Part shown: positions 18,443-25,381 of the stretch, one piece after another | Layout of the letters: every line of letters begins with the position of its first letter | Numbering within the stretch: position 1 is the stretch's first letter | Assembly: GCA_937910685.1 (NCBI GenBank) | Contig: CALEMP010000085.1 | Coordinates: 1 to 61,858 of the forward strand | DNA from: an uncultured bacterium | GTDB taxonomy: Bacteria; Planctomycetota; UBA1135; GCA-002686595 | Direction: 5' to 3' | Length of the DNA stretch: 61,858 nt | Notes under the pieces: generated by a model | What the model was told of the DNA's origin: nothing | The model's database searches: none | The model's input: the letters and a program-made list of their open reading frames with translations, nothing else | Program-made: the position numbers and the translations under genes

Positions 18443-19270
18443 TCAGGACCAAGGCAGAAAGCAAATTGCCACAGGGGCCTGCCCCGGGCAGGTGCGGGCT
18501 AGAACCTCGGTGGGTTTTACGATTGGGAGCGGGATGACCCGCTCCGTTGCGCTCCCCTCGTCGCCCAGGAAGCCGCCCTCGCAAACCAGCAGAAGGCAAC
18601 CCTCTCCCGCCTCGCAAAGCACAGGGTGAATCGTGCCGGGAATGCCGATCAGAGCCTGCACATCGCCCCCAATGCGGAAGCTTCCCCCGGGTCCCGGAAA
18701 CCAAAGCATGAGTCCACCTGCCCCAGCGACCTCCGTGGGTTCGAGGGGCTCTAGGCGCAGGGAGGCAGAGGCAGGGTCATTTCGTTTGACATCAAAGCAA
18801 GACGATTCCCCCAGACGCAATTCCATCCCATGGGTCAAGGCTAGAGAAGACCCCACCGGTTGGCCGCCGGCGTGGGCGCTCTGCCCTTCAGTCAATTTCA
18901 ACAGCCAGCCCTGTCCCCCATGGAAGGATTCAGCCGCGGTCAACTCCCCGTGCTGGGGTGCGAGGTCCCCATGGATCCCCACTTGGGCTTTGGTGCCTCC
19001 CGCATGCCCCAAACTTGTGCAACCACCGAGCAGTACCCGCCAGTCGCCGCCTTCGTCCACGGTCATGCGAAAGCGCTCGCTGGATTCAGCGGCGGGGATG
19101 ACATCTGATTCACCGGGGGCCTCGGCGCGTATGGAACGTTGATGCGCAAGCTCGGCCCGCAAGCGGGAACTCGATGGGGCAACCCGCGCACCCGCCATAT
19201 CCTCGGGAGATACACCACCCCACAGGCGGCTCACCCAAGCTCGCGCTCTTTTCAAGGAATACCCTAGCAA
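18443..19270 (-). CDS. FHA-like phosphothreonine-recognition protein
   Basis: If it starts at TTG 19270 this is 275 residues; ATG at 19198 (MAGARVAPSSSR) would give 251. The TTG start overlaps the end of the response-regulator gene by 7 bp, while the frame remains open further upstream. The first half resembles an FHA fold: a beta-rich run from FRMTVDEGGDWRVLLGGCTS through QVGIHGDLAPQHGEL to HGMELRLGESSCFDVKR, as in planctomycete FHA proteins. The second half is a distinct beta-rich domain. FHA domains bind phosphothreonine, which fits the kinase gene just downstream. The family call is by pattern only. Confidence 0.6.
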   Translation of the reverse strand: MLGYSLKRARAWVSRLWGGVSPEDMAGARVAPSSSRLRAELAHQRSIRAEAPGESDVIPAAESSERFRMTVDEGGDWRVLLGGCTSLGHAGGTKAQVGIHGDLAPQHGELTAAESFHGGQGWLLKLTEGQSAHAGGQPVGSSLALTHGMELRLGESSCFDVKRNDPASASLRLEPLEPTEVAGAGGLMLWFPGPGGSFRIGGDVQALIGIPGTIHPVLCEAGEGCLLLVCEGGFLGDEGSATERVIPLPIVKPTEVLARTCPGQAPVAICFLPWS

Positions 19271-20208
19271 CCCATCACGATGCCAGTGCCCGAAGCAGAG
19301 GCACTGAAGTAAGCATCGCGGGTGTGCATGAACAGATCCTCGCGCCGCTTGACCGAGGGATGGGGACAAGCGCTGATGCCCACGGACAAGTCCATGGGAT
19401 CGCCCACTAAGTCACGCAAGCCCATGGCTTCCGCCTGTTCGCGCACCCGCTGGGCCATGATCCGCGCCCCGTCCGGGCCCGTGTTCGGCAAGAGGAAGAG
19501 GAACGAGCTCTCGTCAAAGCGCCCGAGCACGTCCGTGTCACGCGAAGCGGCCAAGAAGATGCCCGCCAAGTTGCGCAGGGTAGCGTCATCCGCCTGGCCT
19601 TCGAAGCCCAGCATGACGCAGGACAGGGGCTGCCCAAAACGAATGGCCCGCTTGAATTCCTCGTCGAGCTTGTAGTTCAGGAAGGCGTAGTTGAAGAGAC
19701 CCGTGGCCGGATCACATACCGCCTGGGCCAACTTGGTATCCGGCTTGCCCGTGTGCAAGTCCACCAAGAGTGCCTCGGGCAGTTCGTTCTTGGCGGGGTC
19801 CACAGGACCGCGCTCAGTCTTGGGCAGTTCCGGCCGAGGCCCCGAGGAGCTTTCCATGGCACTGGCCAGGTTGCTGCGGGTCAAAGGCCGCGCAATAACC
19901 CCAGTGGCGCCCGAGAACCGGGCGATGGGACCGGCCATCTCATTGGCCACCTCCGTCACGACAAACACACGACAACGTACGTTGCCCACCAGGCGACGGC
20001 AGGTCTCGTAGACGTTTTCGCCGCGCAACCAAGAGTCGAGCAGGATTACATCTCCGGGAACAGGCGGTCGCGAGAGCATCTCGTCCACAGTGGCAACCGT
20101 GTCCACTTCCCAGCCCTCAAGGCCAGCCACCGCAGCTTGGGCGTTGGCACCCAGTGATTCATCGGTGCTCACCACACGCACAGTTCGAAGTCCGTCTCCC
20201 ATAGTCAT
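19264..20208 (-). CDS. Receiver-like plus degenerate GGDEF-domain regulator
   Basis: This 314-residue protein has a receiver-like N-terminal domain (VRVVSTDESLGANAQAAVAG, with DVILLDSWLRG at the usual phospho-Asp strand) and a C-terminal GGDEF-type fold (DPATGLFNYAFLNYKLDEEF onward). The signature loop reads GRFDESSFLFLLP instead of GGDEF, so diguanylate cyclase activity is doubtful. ATG at 20208 was chosen because it follows an AGGGAG Shine-Dalgarno motif at 4-nt spacing, one of very few in the window. It begins the regulator-FHA-kinase-sigma gene run and may bind nucleotide or partners rather than make c-di-GMP (inference). Confidence 0.75.
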   Translation of the reverse strand: MTMGDGLRTVRVVSTDESLGANAQAAVAGLEGWEVDTVATVDEMLSRPPVPGDVILLDSWLRGENVYETCRRLVGNVRCRVFVVTEVANEMAGPIARFSGATGVIARPLTRSNLASAMESSSGPRPELPKTERGPVDPAKNELPEALLVDLHTGKPDTKLAQAVCDPATGLFNYAFLNYKLDEEFKRAIRFGQPLSCVMLGFEGQADDATLRNLAGIFLAASRDTDVLGRFDESSFLFLLPNTGPDGARIMAQRVREQAEAMGLRDLVGDPMDLSVGISACPHPSVKRREDLFMHTRDAYFSASASGTGIVMGC

Positions 20209-20270
20209 TGATCTCCCTTTCTTTTCCTGTTGGTTGTTGTCGCGATTTGCCGGGTAGGTCCAGATCGAAG

Positions 20271-21038
20271 TTAGCTCAAGAGCTCTTCGATCCACTCACC
20301 TGGCATGTCATGGTTGGAGTAAACGCTTTGCACATCGTCATTATCCTCTAGTGCGTCGATCATTTTCAAGATCTTGCGCGCATCATCTTTGGAGGTGATC
20401 TCCACCGTGTTCTGGGGGATGTAGCCGGTCTCCGAAGAGAGCATCACCAGGCCGCCTGCTTCCAGGGGTGCTTTGACGCTCAAGAAGTCCTGGGGCGGGG
20501 CCAAAATCGTCGCCACCCCGTCCTCCACGGACACGTCCTCGGCGCCAGCATCGAGGGCCACTTCCATGACCTTGTCCTCGTCCACCGCCTCGCCATCCTC
20601 AGGATTCATGTCCACCACGAAAATCGAATGGAACTCGAACATGAACGAGACCGAACCGGGCGCGCCCAGGTTGCCACCATTTTTTTCCAGGATGAATTTC
20701 ACGTCAGGCGCAGTACGGCTGCGGTTATCGGTCAAGCAGCACACAAGGAGCGCGACCCCGCCGGGGGCATAGCCCTCGTAGGTCAGTTCCTCAAAGGCAT
20801 CGCCGCCCTTCTCCCCAACGCCACGCTTGATCACGCGCTCCACATTGTCCTTCGGCATATTTGCCGCCCGAGCCTTTTCCAAAGCGTACTTGAGCTTCAG
20901 GTTTGTCTCGATATCGGGACCGCTCTGGCGAACGGCGGACAGGATATTGCGAGCGATCTTGTTGAAGATTTTGGCTCGCTTGGCATCCACCGCATTCTTG
21001 CGGTGCTTGATATTAGAGCTGTGACTGTGGCCGGCCAT
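20271..21038 (-). CDS. yebC: YebC/PmpR-family protein
   Basis: This 255-residue protein has the family start MAGHSHSSNIKHRKNAVDAK, the RAANMPKDNVERVIKRG motif and the full three-domain length. YebC/PmpR proteins act as DNA-binding regulators or, in recent work on relatives, help ribosomes through difficult motifs. The open frame extends upstream to 21218, but ATG at 21038 is the conserved start. It lies downstream of the rplM-rpsI operon, separated from it by a strong terminator at 21119-21147. Confidence 0.93.
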   Translation of the reverse strand: MAGHSHSSNIKHRKNAVDAKRAKIFNKIARNILSAVRQSGPDIETNLKLKYALEKARAANMPKDNVERVIKRGVGEKGGDAFEELTYEGYAPGGVALLVCCLTDNRSRTAPDVKFILEKNGGNLGAPGSVSFMFEFHSIFVVDMNPEDGEAVDEDKVMEVALDAGAEDVSVEDGVATILAPPQDFLSVKAPLEAGGLVMLSSETGYIPQNTVEITSKDDARKILKMIDALEDNDDVQSVYSNHDMPGEWIEELLS

Positions 21039-21104
21039 TCTGGGTGACGGTTTGGGGTTGGGAGGGGGCTGGGCGGGCAAAAGGCCCGTTCCCATAGACC
21101 TACA

Positions 21105-21147
21105 AGTAACAAAATGAATCCCCCGGTTCCGAGAAGGAACCGGGGGA
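21105..21147 (-). terminator. Intrinsic terminator of the rplM-rpsI operon
   Basis: Arms 21119-21130 (tcccccggttcc) and 21136-21147 (ggaaccggggga) form a perfect 12-bp stem with a 5-nt loop. On the minus strand the stem is followed by TTCATTTTGTTAC, a U-rich tail. It sits 75 bp beyond the rpsI stop codon and before yebC, so yebC probably has its own promoter or relies on readthrough. Confidence 0.8.
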
Positions 21148-21221
21148 CTCATGCAGGAATATTCTGAAGCCGGGTTGAAAAGGGGCTCTGGCCAGCAGCC
21201 GGGCCCCCATCCAACCAAGAA

Positions 21222-21620
21222 TCAACGCTTGGAGAACTGGAAGCCTCGGCGTGCACCGCGGCGACCATACTTCTTACGTTCCTTCATACGCTGGTCCCGG
21301 GTCAGGAGGCCATGATCGCGCAGGGCATCAAAAGTGGCCGGGTTGATCTTCAGGAGGGCTCGGGCGAGGCCCAAGGACACGGCTCCCGCTTGCCCGGTGG
21401 TTCCACCACCTCTCACATTGCAGAAAATGTCGTACTGAGCAACCGACTCGGTGCACTCGAGGGCCGAGGTCACGGAGTTCCGGGTCTGGGTGGTGCAGAA
21501 GTAGGCTTCAAGGGGCTTGCCGTTGATGATGATCGCGCCGGCTCCGGGCTGCAAGCGAACACGCGCGGTGGCGGACTTGCGTCGGCCAAGGCCCCAGGTC
21601 CAAGGATTGATGACTGCCAT
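21222..21620 (-). CDS. rpsI: 30S ribosomal protein S9
   Basis: This 132-residue protein has the typical S9 layout: GRRKSATARVRLQPGAGAIIING near the N-terminus, the VRGGGTTGQAGAVSLGLARAL core and the conserved C-terminal KYGRRGARRGFQFSKR tail that reaches the ribosomal P site. The terminal SKR is intact. It follows rplM by 60 bp in the universal L13-S9 arrangement. No Shine-Dalgarno motif precedes the ATG. Confidence 0.98.
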   Translation of the reverse strand: MAVINPWTWGLGRRKSATARVRLQPGAGAIIINGKPLEAYFCTTQTRNSVTSALECTESVAQYDIFCNVRGGGTTGQAGAVSLGLARALLKINPATFDALRDHGLLTRDQRMKERKKYGRRGARRGFQFSKR

Positions 21621-21680
21621 GATGAATCGAGAAGTGAGTTAGTTGGTTGTTGGAACGGAATTGAACGGAAACAGGTGGAT

Positions 21681-22112
21681 CTAGAGCGATTCCACTAGGG
21701 TCGGATTCTGCGCGGCGTGGGGATGATCCGGGCCGGTGTAGACCTTGAGGCTCTTAAGGGTCGTCTGACCCAAACGGCCTTTGGGCAACATACGTCGCAC
21801 CGCAAGGGTGACCACATCCGTGGGCCGACGCTCAAGCATCTCGTCCACCGAAAGCACACGCCGACCGCCGGGATAACCCGTGTGGTGCGCGTATTCCTTC
21901 TGTTGGCGTTTGGCACCAGTCAACTGGGGCTGATCGGCGTTGATCACCACCACGTGGGTGTTGCCCCCTTCGCTGGGGGTCCAGGTGGGACGATCCTTGC
22001 CCATCAATCTCTTTGCGATGGTGCTAGCCATACGGCCAAGCACATGCTGGGAGGCATCAAACAAGAGCCAGCGTTCTTCGGTGTCGGAGGCGCAGACGTG
22101 GGTGGTCTTCAT
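21681..22112 (-). CDS. rplM: 50S ribosomal protein L13
   Basis: This 143-residue protein matches L13 in length and motifs: WLLFDASQHVLGRMASTIAKRL, HVVVINADQPQLTG, YAHHTGYPGG and VRRMLPKGRLG. The start ATG at 22112 (MKTTHVCASD) is chosen over the open frame to 22211 because L13 proteins start about ten residues before the WLLFDA segment. No Shine-Dalgarno motif is visible. The operon promoter should lie in 22113-22312, although no clear -35/-10 pair stands out. Confidence 0.97.
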   Translation of the reverse strand: MKTTHVCASDTEERWLLFDASQHVLGRMASTIAKRLMGKDRPTWTPSEGGNTHVVVINADQPQLTGAKRQQKEYAHHTGYPGGRRVLSVDEMLERRPTDVVTLAVRRMLPKGRLGQTTLKSLKVYTGPDHPHAAQNPTLVESL

Positions 22113-22312
22113 GGGGGCCAAAAGGTGGGGAGCCACTAGGGCTGGTTGTATCGGGTCGCGCCGGTCCATTAGGGAATAACTTGGCGCACAGAACCCACTC
22201 CCGGGCAGCACGCTGTCCGGATGTGAGGGGCAAGAGGATAGGCATGACCCCCCTCAGGATCAAGTCCGAGCCGGATTATTCATGGATCTGGGGCGCCTTT
22301 ATCCGCATGCCC

Positions 22313-23366
22313 CTACTCCCCAAAACCGACGAGCCGCAACCAAACCGACTCCGGAACCGCTCCCTCCACCGCCCAACCAGGCCCCCCGGGCGCAACCTTG
22401 GCCAACAAAATACCCCGCCCCTGGGGCAGGCCCCAGCTCAGCCACCCGGGGGGAGCCAGGCCGGGTTGGACCTCCGGAAGGGGCATCCCAAGGGCCCAGG
22501 GACCTCTTTGCACCCAAAGATCCGGGATGGCCTCCCCCACGCCCCGGGTCCAGACTTGCTCCAGGGGACCAAAACCCTGGACCTCCTGGGTGAGTGCACC
22601 AAAGGAACGGGCAGGGGCCCAGCTCGCGGCCAAGCGGGTTCCAGCCGGCGCCTCCGCCCCTATGGATCGATCTTCACCACCTAGGGATTCTTCCACCGTA
22701 AAGGTCAAGGGCACCTGCCCCCGAGCGGCGGACAAAACCCGCAGGAGGGTCGCAGATCCATCGACTTCCAGGGCCCCGACCCCCGCATCCGTGCGCAGCC
22801 AGCGCGGCGTGCCCCCATCCCCTTGGCCCTCGAACACCCGCAGAATCCCCCCCACCGAGCTCGGGAGGCCCGGGGCAAAACACCAGGGCCAAGGCCCCAA
22901 GACTGCCCACCCCCAACGCCCAACTCGGGCGCCGCCGCAAACCCAAGACCGCCACCCCCGCTGCCACCAGCAGCAAGGTCGCACTCCAACCCAGGCGGCG
23001 CACCATGGGTACGGGCCCACTCAAGGATCGGCTTTGCAGGAATCGAGGCAAGGTCTTGACCGGGGGCAACCAGCCCACCAGTTCCGCGGTGCCAGCCCCT
23101 TCCACCTGAATTCTCAACTCCTCCCGGCGGGTCGCCGAAAGGGGCACGGGCAACCGCAGGGTACGCGACTCCCCCGCCATGATCTCTCCACGCCAAAGGG
23201 TCTTCCCGGCTTGACCGCAGGAAAGCTGCACCCCCCTAAGGGGGCCCTCGACCCGCAGTTCTAGGTGGTGCAGGGCATTCTCCTGCAACCCAGCCACCCC
23301 ACGCCCCAATGCCCCGTCAAAAGGAATCGTAAGCAAGCAAAAAACAAGCGCCCAGCAAAACCTCAT
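22313..23366 (-). pseudogene. Unknown exported/membrane protein gene interrupted by a frameshift
   Basis: Two overlapping minus-strand frames together make one protein. The first part starts at ATG 23366 with a signal peptide (MRFCWALVFCLLTIPFDGALG), then a beta-rich domain and one or two membrane helices (SATLLLVAAGVAVLG). It then runs into a G7 tract (plus-strand C7 at 22847-22853). Removing one G continues the frame into ILRVFEGQGDGGTPRW and on to the stop at 22313, giving about 350 residues. The start overlaps the upstream membrane-protein gene by 4 bp (ATGA). It could be a sequencing error in the homopolymer, a real mutation or programmed slippage. I do not recognise the family. Confidence 0.6.
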
Positions 23367-23917
23367 CCCTTGTCTCCCGTGGGCCAAACCACCAACAACC
23401 AAGGCACCAAAGTCAACACGGGCGCACTCCCAAGCCCCATGGGTAATTCTGCACGGAAGAAACTATCAAAGGGCCCGAGCCGCACCCAAGATTGCAACCA
23501 AAGTGGCGCGTCTTGTAACCCGCCAAAGGTCCAACACAGGGCGAGGGCTTGGGGCAAGATCAAGCAAAGCCACCAGGCCATTTCGTAGCGCCGTGCACGA
23601 CCCGGCTGGGAGTGATTTTGGGCGCCCCAAGAACCATGGGCCAAGAGCCCGATCAGCAAGACTCCAAGCAACAAGTGCAAGGTCTCTACGCCCAATGTGA
23701 ACCCAGGATCCAAGCGACCGGCCGCCACGAGACAGGGCAACGCACAAGCCAACACAAGAGCCGCCGGCACCGGCCTTCCTCCCGGCAAGCCCGCCAGGAA
23801 AAGCCACAGGAGGGTTACCCCAGCAAGGCGCGAGCCTTCACCGACCAGGACTCCTAAGGGCCCCGGCGCCAGAAGCAACAACCCGCTTCCTATGAACCCC
23901 AGAATCAGGCGCCACAT
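23363..23917 (-). CDS. Unknown small polytopic membrane protein
   Basis: This 184-residue, very hydrophobic protein has about five predicted membrane helices: residues 2-20, 33-46, 50-65, 80-93 (HLLLGVLLIGLLAHG) and a C-terminal helix before WPTGDKG, with another near MAWWLCLILPQALALCW. I recognise no family signature. It lies 34 bp after the FtsQ-like gene and overlaps the frameshifted gene by 4 bp, so it is in the same operon and may work in the envelope with both neighbours (inference). Confidence 0.65.
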   Translation of the reverse strand: MWRLILGFIGSGLLLLAPGPLGVLVGEGSRLAGVTLLWLFLAGLPGGRPVPAALVLACALPCLVAAGRLDPGFTLGVETLHLLLGVLLIGLLAHGSWGAQNHSQPGRARRYEMAWWLCLILPQALALCWTFGGLQDAPLWLQSWVRLGPFDSFFRAELPMGLGSAPVLTLVPWLLVVWPTGDKG

Positions 23918-23951
23918 GGAGGCCCGCCCTCCTCGGATTGGAGCCTAGGGC

Positions 23952-24881
23952 TCACTTGCCGCTTTCCCCGTCGTATTCGGGACGATCGAAGCGCACGTCC
24001 AACAAACTCCAGTGGACCCCTTCGGCCGTGCGCAAAACACCCTCAAGGGCGTGACCCCACTTGATCGAGTCAGGTAACTCCCCCGGACCCCGTTCCGCGG
24101 ATGCATCCCCGAAGACGATCACGCGCTTGCCCTCCAAGTACAGCACCGCGCCCCCTTCCAAACCATCGGGTGCAGTCCCCGCGCTGACATCAAAGACCAC
24201 GCGCCCGAACAGGGATCTTTCTTCTTCCGTGAGGTGCTCTCGAAATGAGCGCACCATGGACAGGGCGGACAACAGCAGGGAATAGTCGATTAGCTCGCCC
24301 GGTTTGGGCGAGTTCACTTCCCATTCGAAGGGGGTAGGTTGCAACACGGGCAGGAAATCCAAGCCCACCTTATGGGGCACATCACTCCAACCAGGAAGCA
24401 AGACTACCCTCTCAGTAATGGGCGACTCCGCTTCGGGCGACTCACGAATGGAGAACTCACCAACGGGCAAAAACTCCTGGCCCACACGAACGCAAGCGAT
24501 GGGTTCGATCAGGCGCACGCGTAGGGTCAAGCCCGCAGGCCAGAGTAGTTCGCCCTCTTCCACGGCAGCCACAAAGGGCAGGGCCAACACTTCCGCCTTC
24601 AGGGTCTCGCGAGCGTCCAAATCGGTGGCCAGAAGAGACCCCCCACGCAGCAGCAGGTCTTCCAGTTCATCCCGCCAATCAGGACTGAACCAACGATCGC
24701 CGTGGTGCAATCGATAGCGAGTCAGATCCACAAGAGCCACACCGCGACGAGTGGCGCTGCGTTCCAACAGGATTGCTCCGAAGCCCACCAAAAGCACCAC
24801 CAGGGCGATGGGCATCCAGAGGGGCACCCCCCCTCGACGGGGGGAAGCCTTGGGGGATTTGTGGAAAGGGCGCGGGATCAT
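23952..24881 (-). CDS. FtsQ-like membrane protein with POTRA-like domain
   Basis: This 309-residue bitopic protein has a basic cytoplasmic N-terminus, one membrane helix (MPIALVVLLVGFGAILL) and an extracytoplasmic part. The POTRA/FtsQ-like segment LPFVAAVEEGELLWPAGLTLRVRLIEPIA resembles FtsQ/DivIB (WP-GLxVxVxExxP pattern), though the string here is split by my alignment by eye. FtsQ organises the division complex in most bacteria. Many planctomycetes have reduced division gene sets, so the assignment is notable but tentative. ATG 24881 is preferred over 24908. It follows a small unknown gene and precedes two unknown membrane genes. Confidence 0.55.
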   Translation of the reverse strand: MIPRPFHKSPKASPRRGGVPLWMPIALVVLLVGFGAILLERSATRRGVALVDLTRYRLHHGDRWFSPDWRDELEDLLLRGGSLLATDLDARETLKAEVLALPFVAAVEEGELLWPAGLTLRVRLIEPIACVRVGQEFLPVGEFSIRESPEAESPITERVVLLPGWSDVPHKVGLDFLPVLQPTPFEWEVNSPKPGELIDYSLLLSALSMVRSFREHLTEEERSLFGRVVFDVSAGTAPDGLEGGAVLYLEGKRVIVFGDASAERGPGELPDSIKWGHALEGVLRTAEGVHWSLLDVRFDRPEYDGESGK

Positions 24882-24957
24882 GAATGCAGGTGCCGCGCTT
24901 CCTCGCACCTAAGGAATCGCCTGTGACGGGTATCAGGCCAAGGTGCAGGCCCGGGAC

Positions 24958-25212
24958 TCAGTTGCGCGCGGAGACCACAGTGGGCTCGGTCATGCGCATG
25001 GAATCAGACACGGAGCCCTGGCCCAGGCGTCGCCCGGCCTCTTCAATGAACAAATCGAGGGTGGTTTGCACCTCGAGCACCTCTTCCCGGGAGAGGGTGA
25101 CCGTTCGGCTGTTGGATTGGACGTTGAGCTCGTGCCCCAGGAGGCGAGAGAGCACCTTGAGGTGGGAAACTTGGCGGAGGAGGGGCTGGGAGGTGCGGGA
25201 ATCGAGGGACAT
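24958..25212 (-). CDS. Small hypothetical protein (84 aa)
   Basis: This 84-residue soluble, mostly helical protein has a leucine-rich first half (LLRQVSHLKVLSRLLGHELN) and an acidic helix (REEVLEVQTTLDLFIEEAGRRLG). I recognise no family. Its stop lies 76 bp before the FtsQ-like gene, in the same direction, and it would be the first gene of that operon. The good codon pattern and the lack of any better overlapping frame support it as real. Confidence 0.55.
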   Translation of the reverse strand: MSLDSRTSQPLLRQVSHLKVLSRLLGHELNVQSNSRTVTLSREEVLEVQTTLDLFIEEAGRRLGQGSVSDSMRMTEPTVVSARN

Positions 25213-25381
25213 GGTTTGTGCGGGTTGGGGTGGAAGGCTGTGTGCCAGTGTTCAAACGGAGTGTTGCTCCGCAGGTCCTAGAGTAGTTAGATAACGACTT
25301 GCGGCCTCCGTCTCAAGGATGACCGCCCAACTGATCTGGGAACTCTGGCTTTTTTTTCAGAGCCCAGCCAGCCCCCTACCT

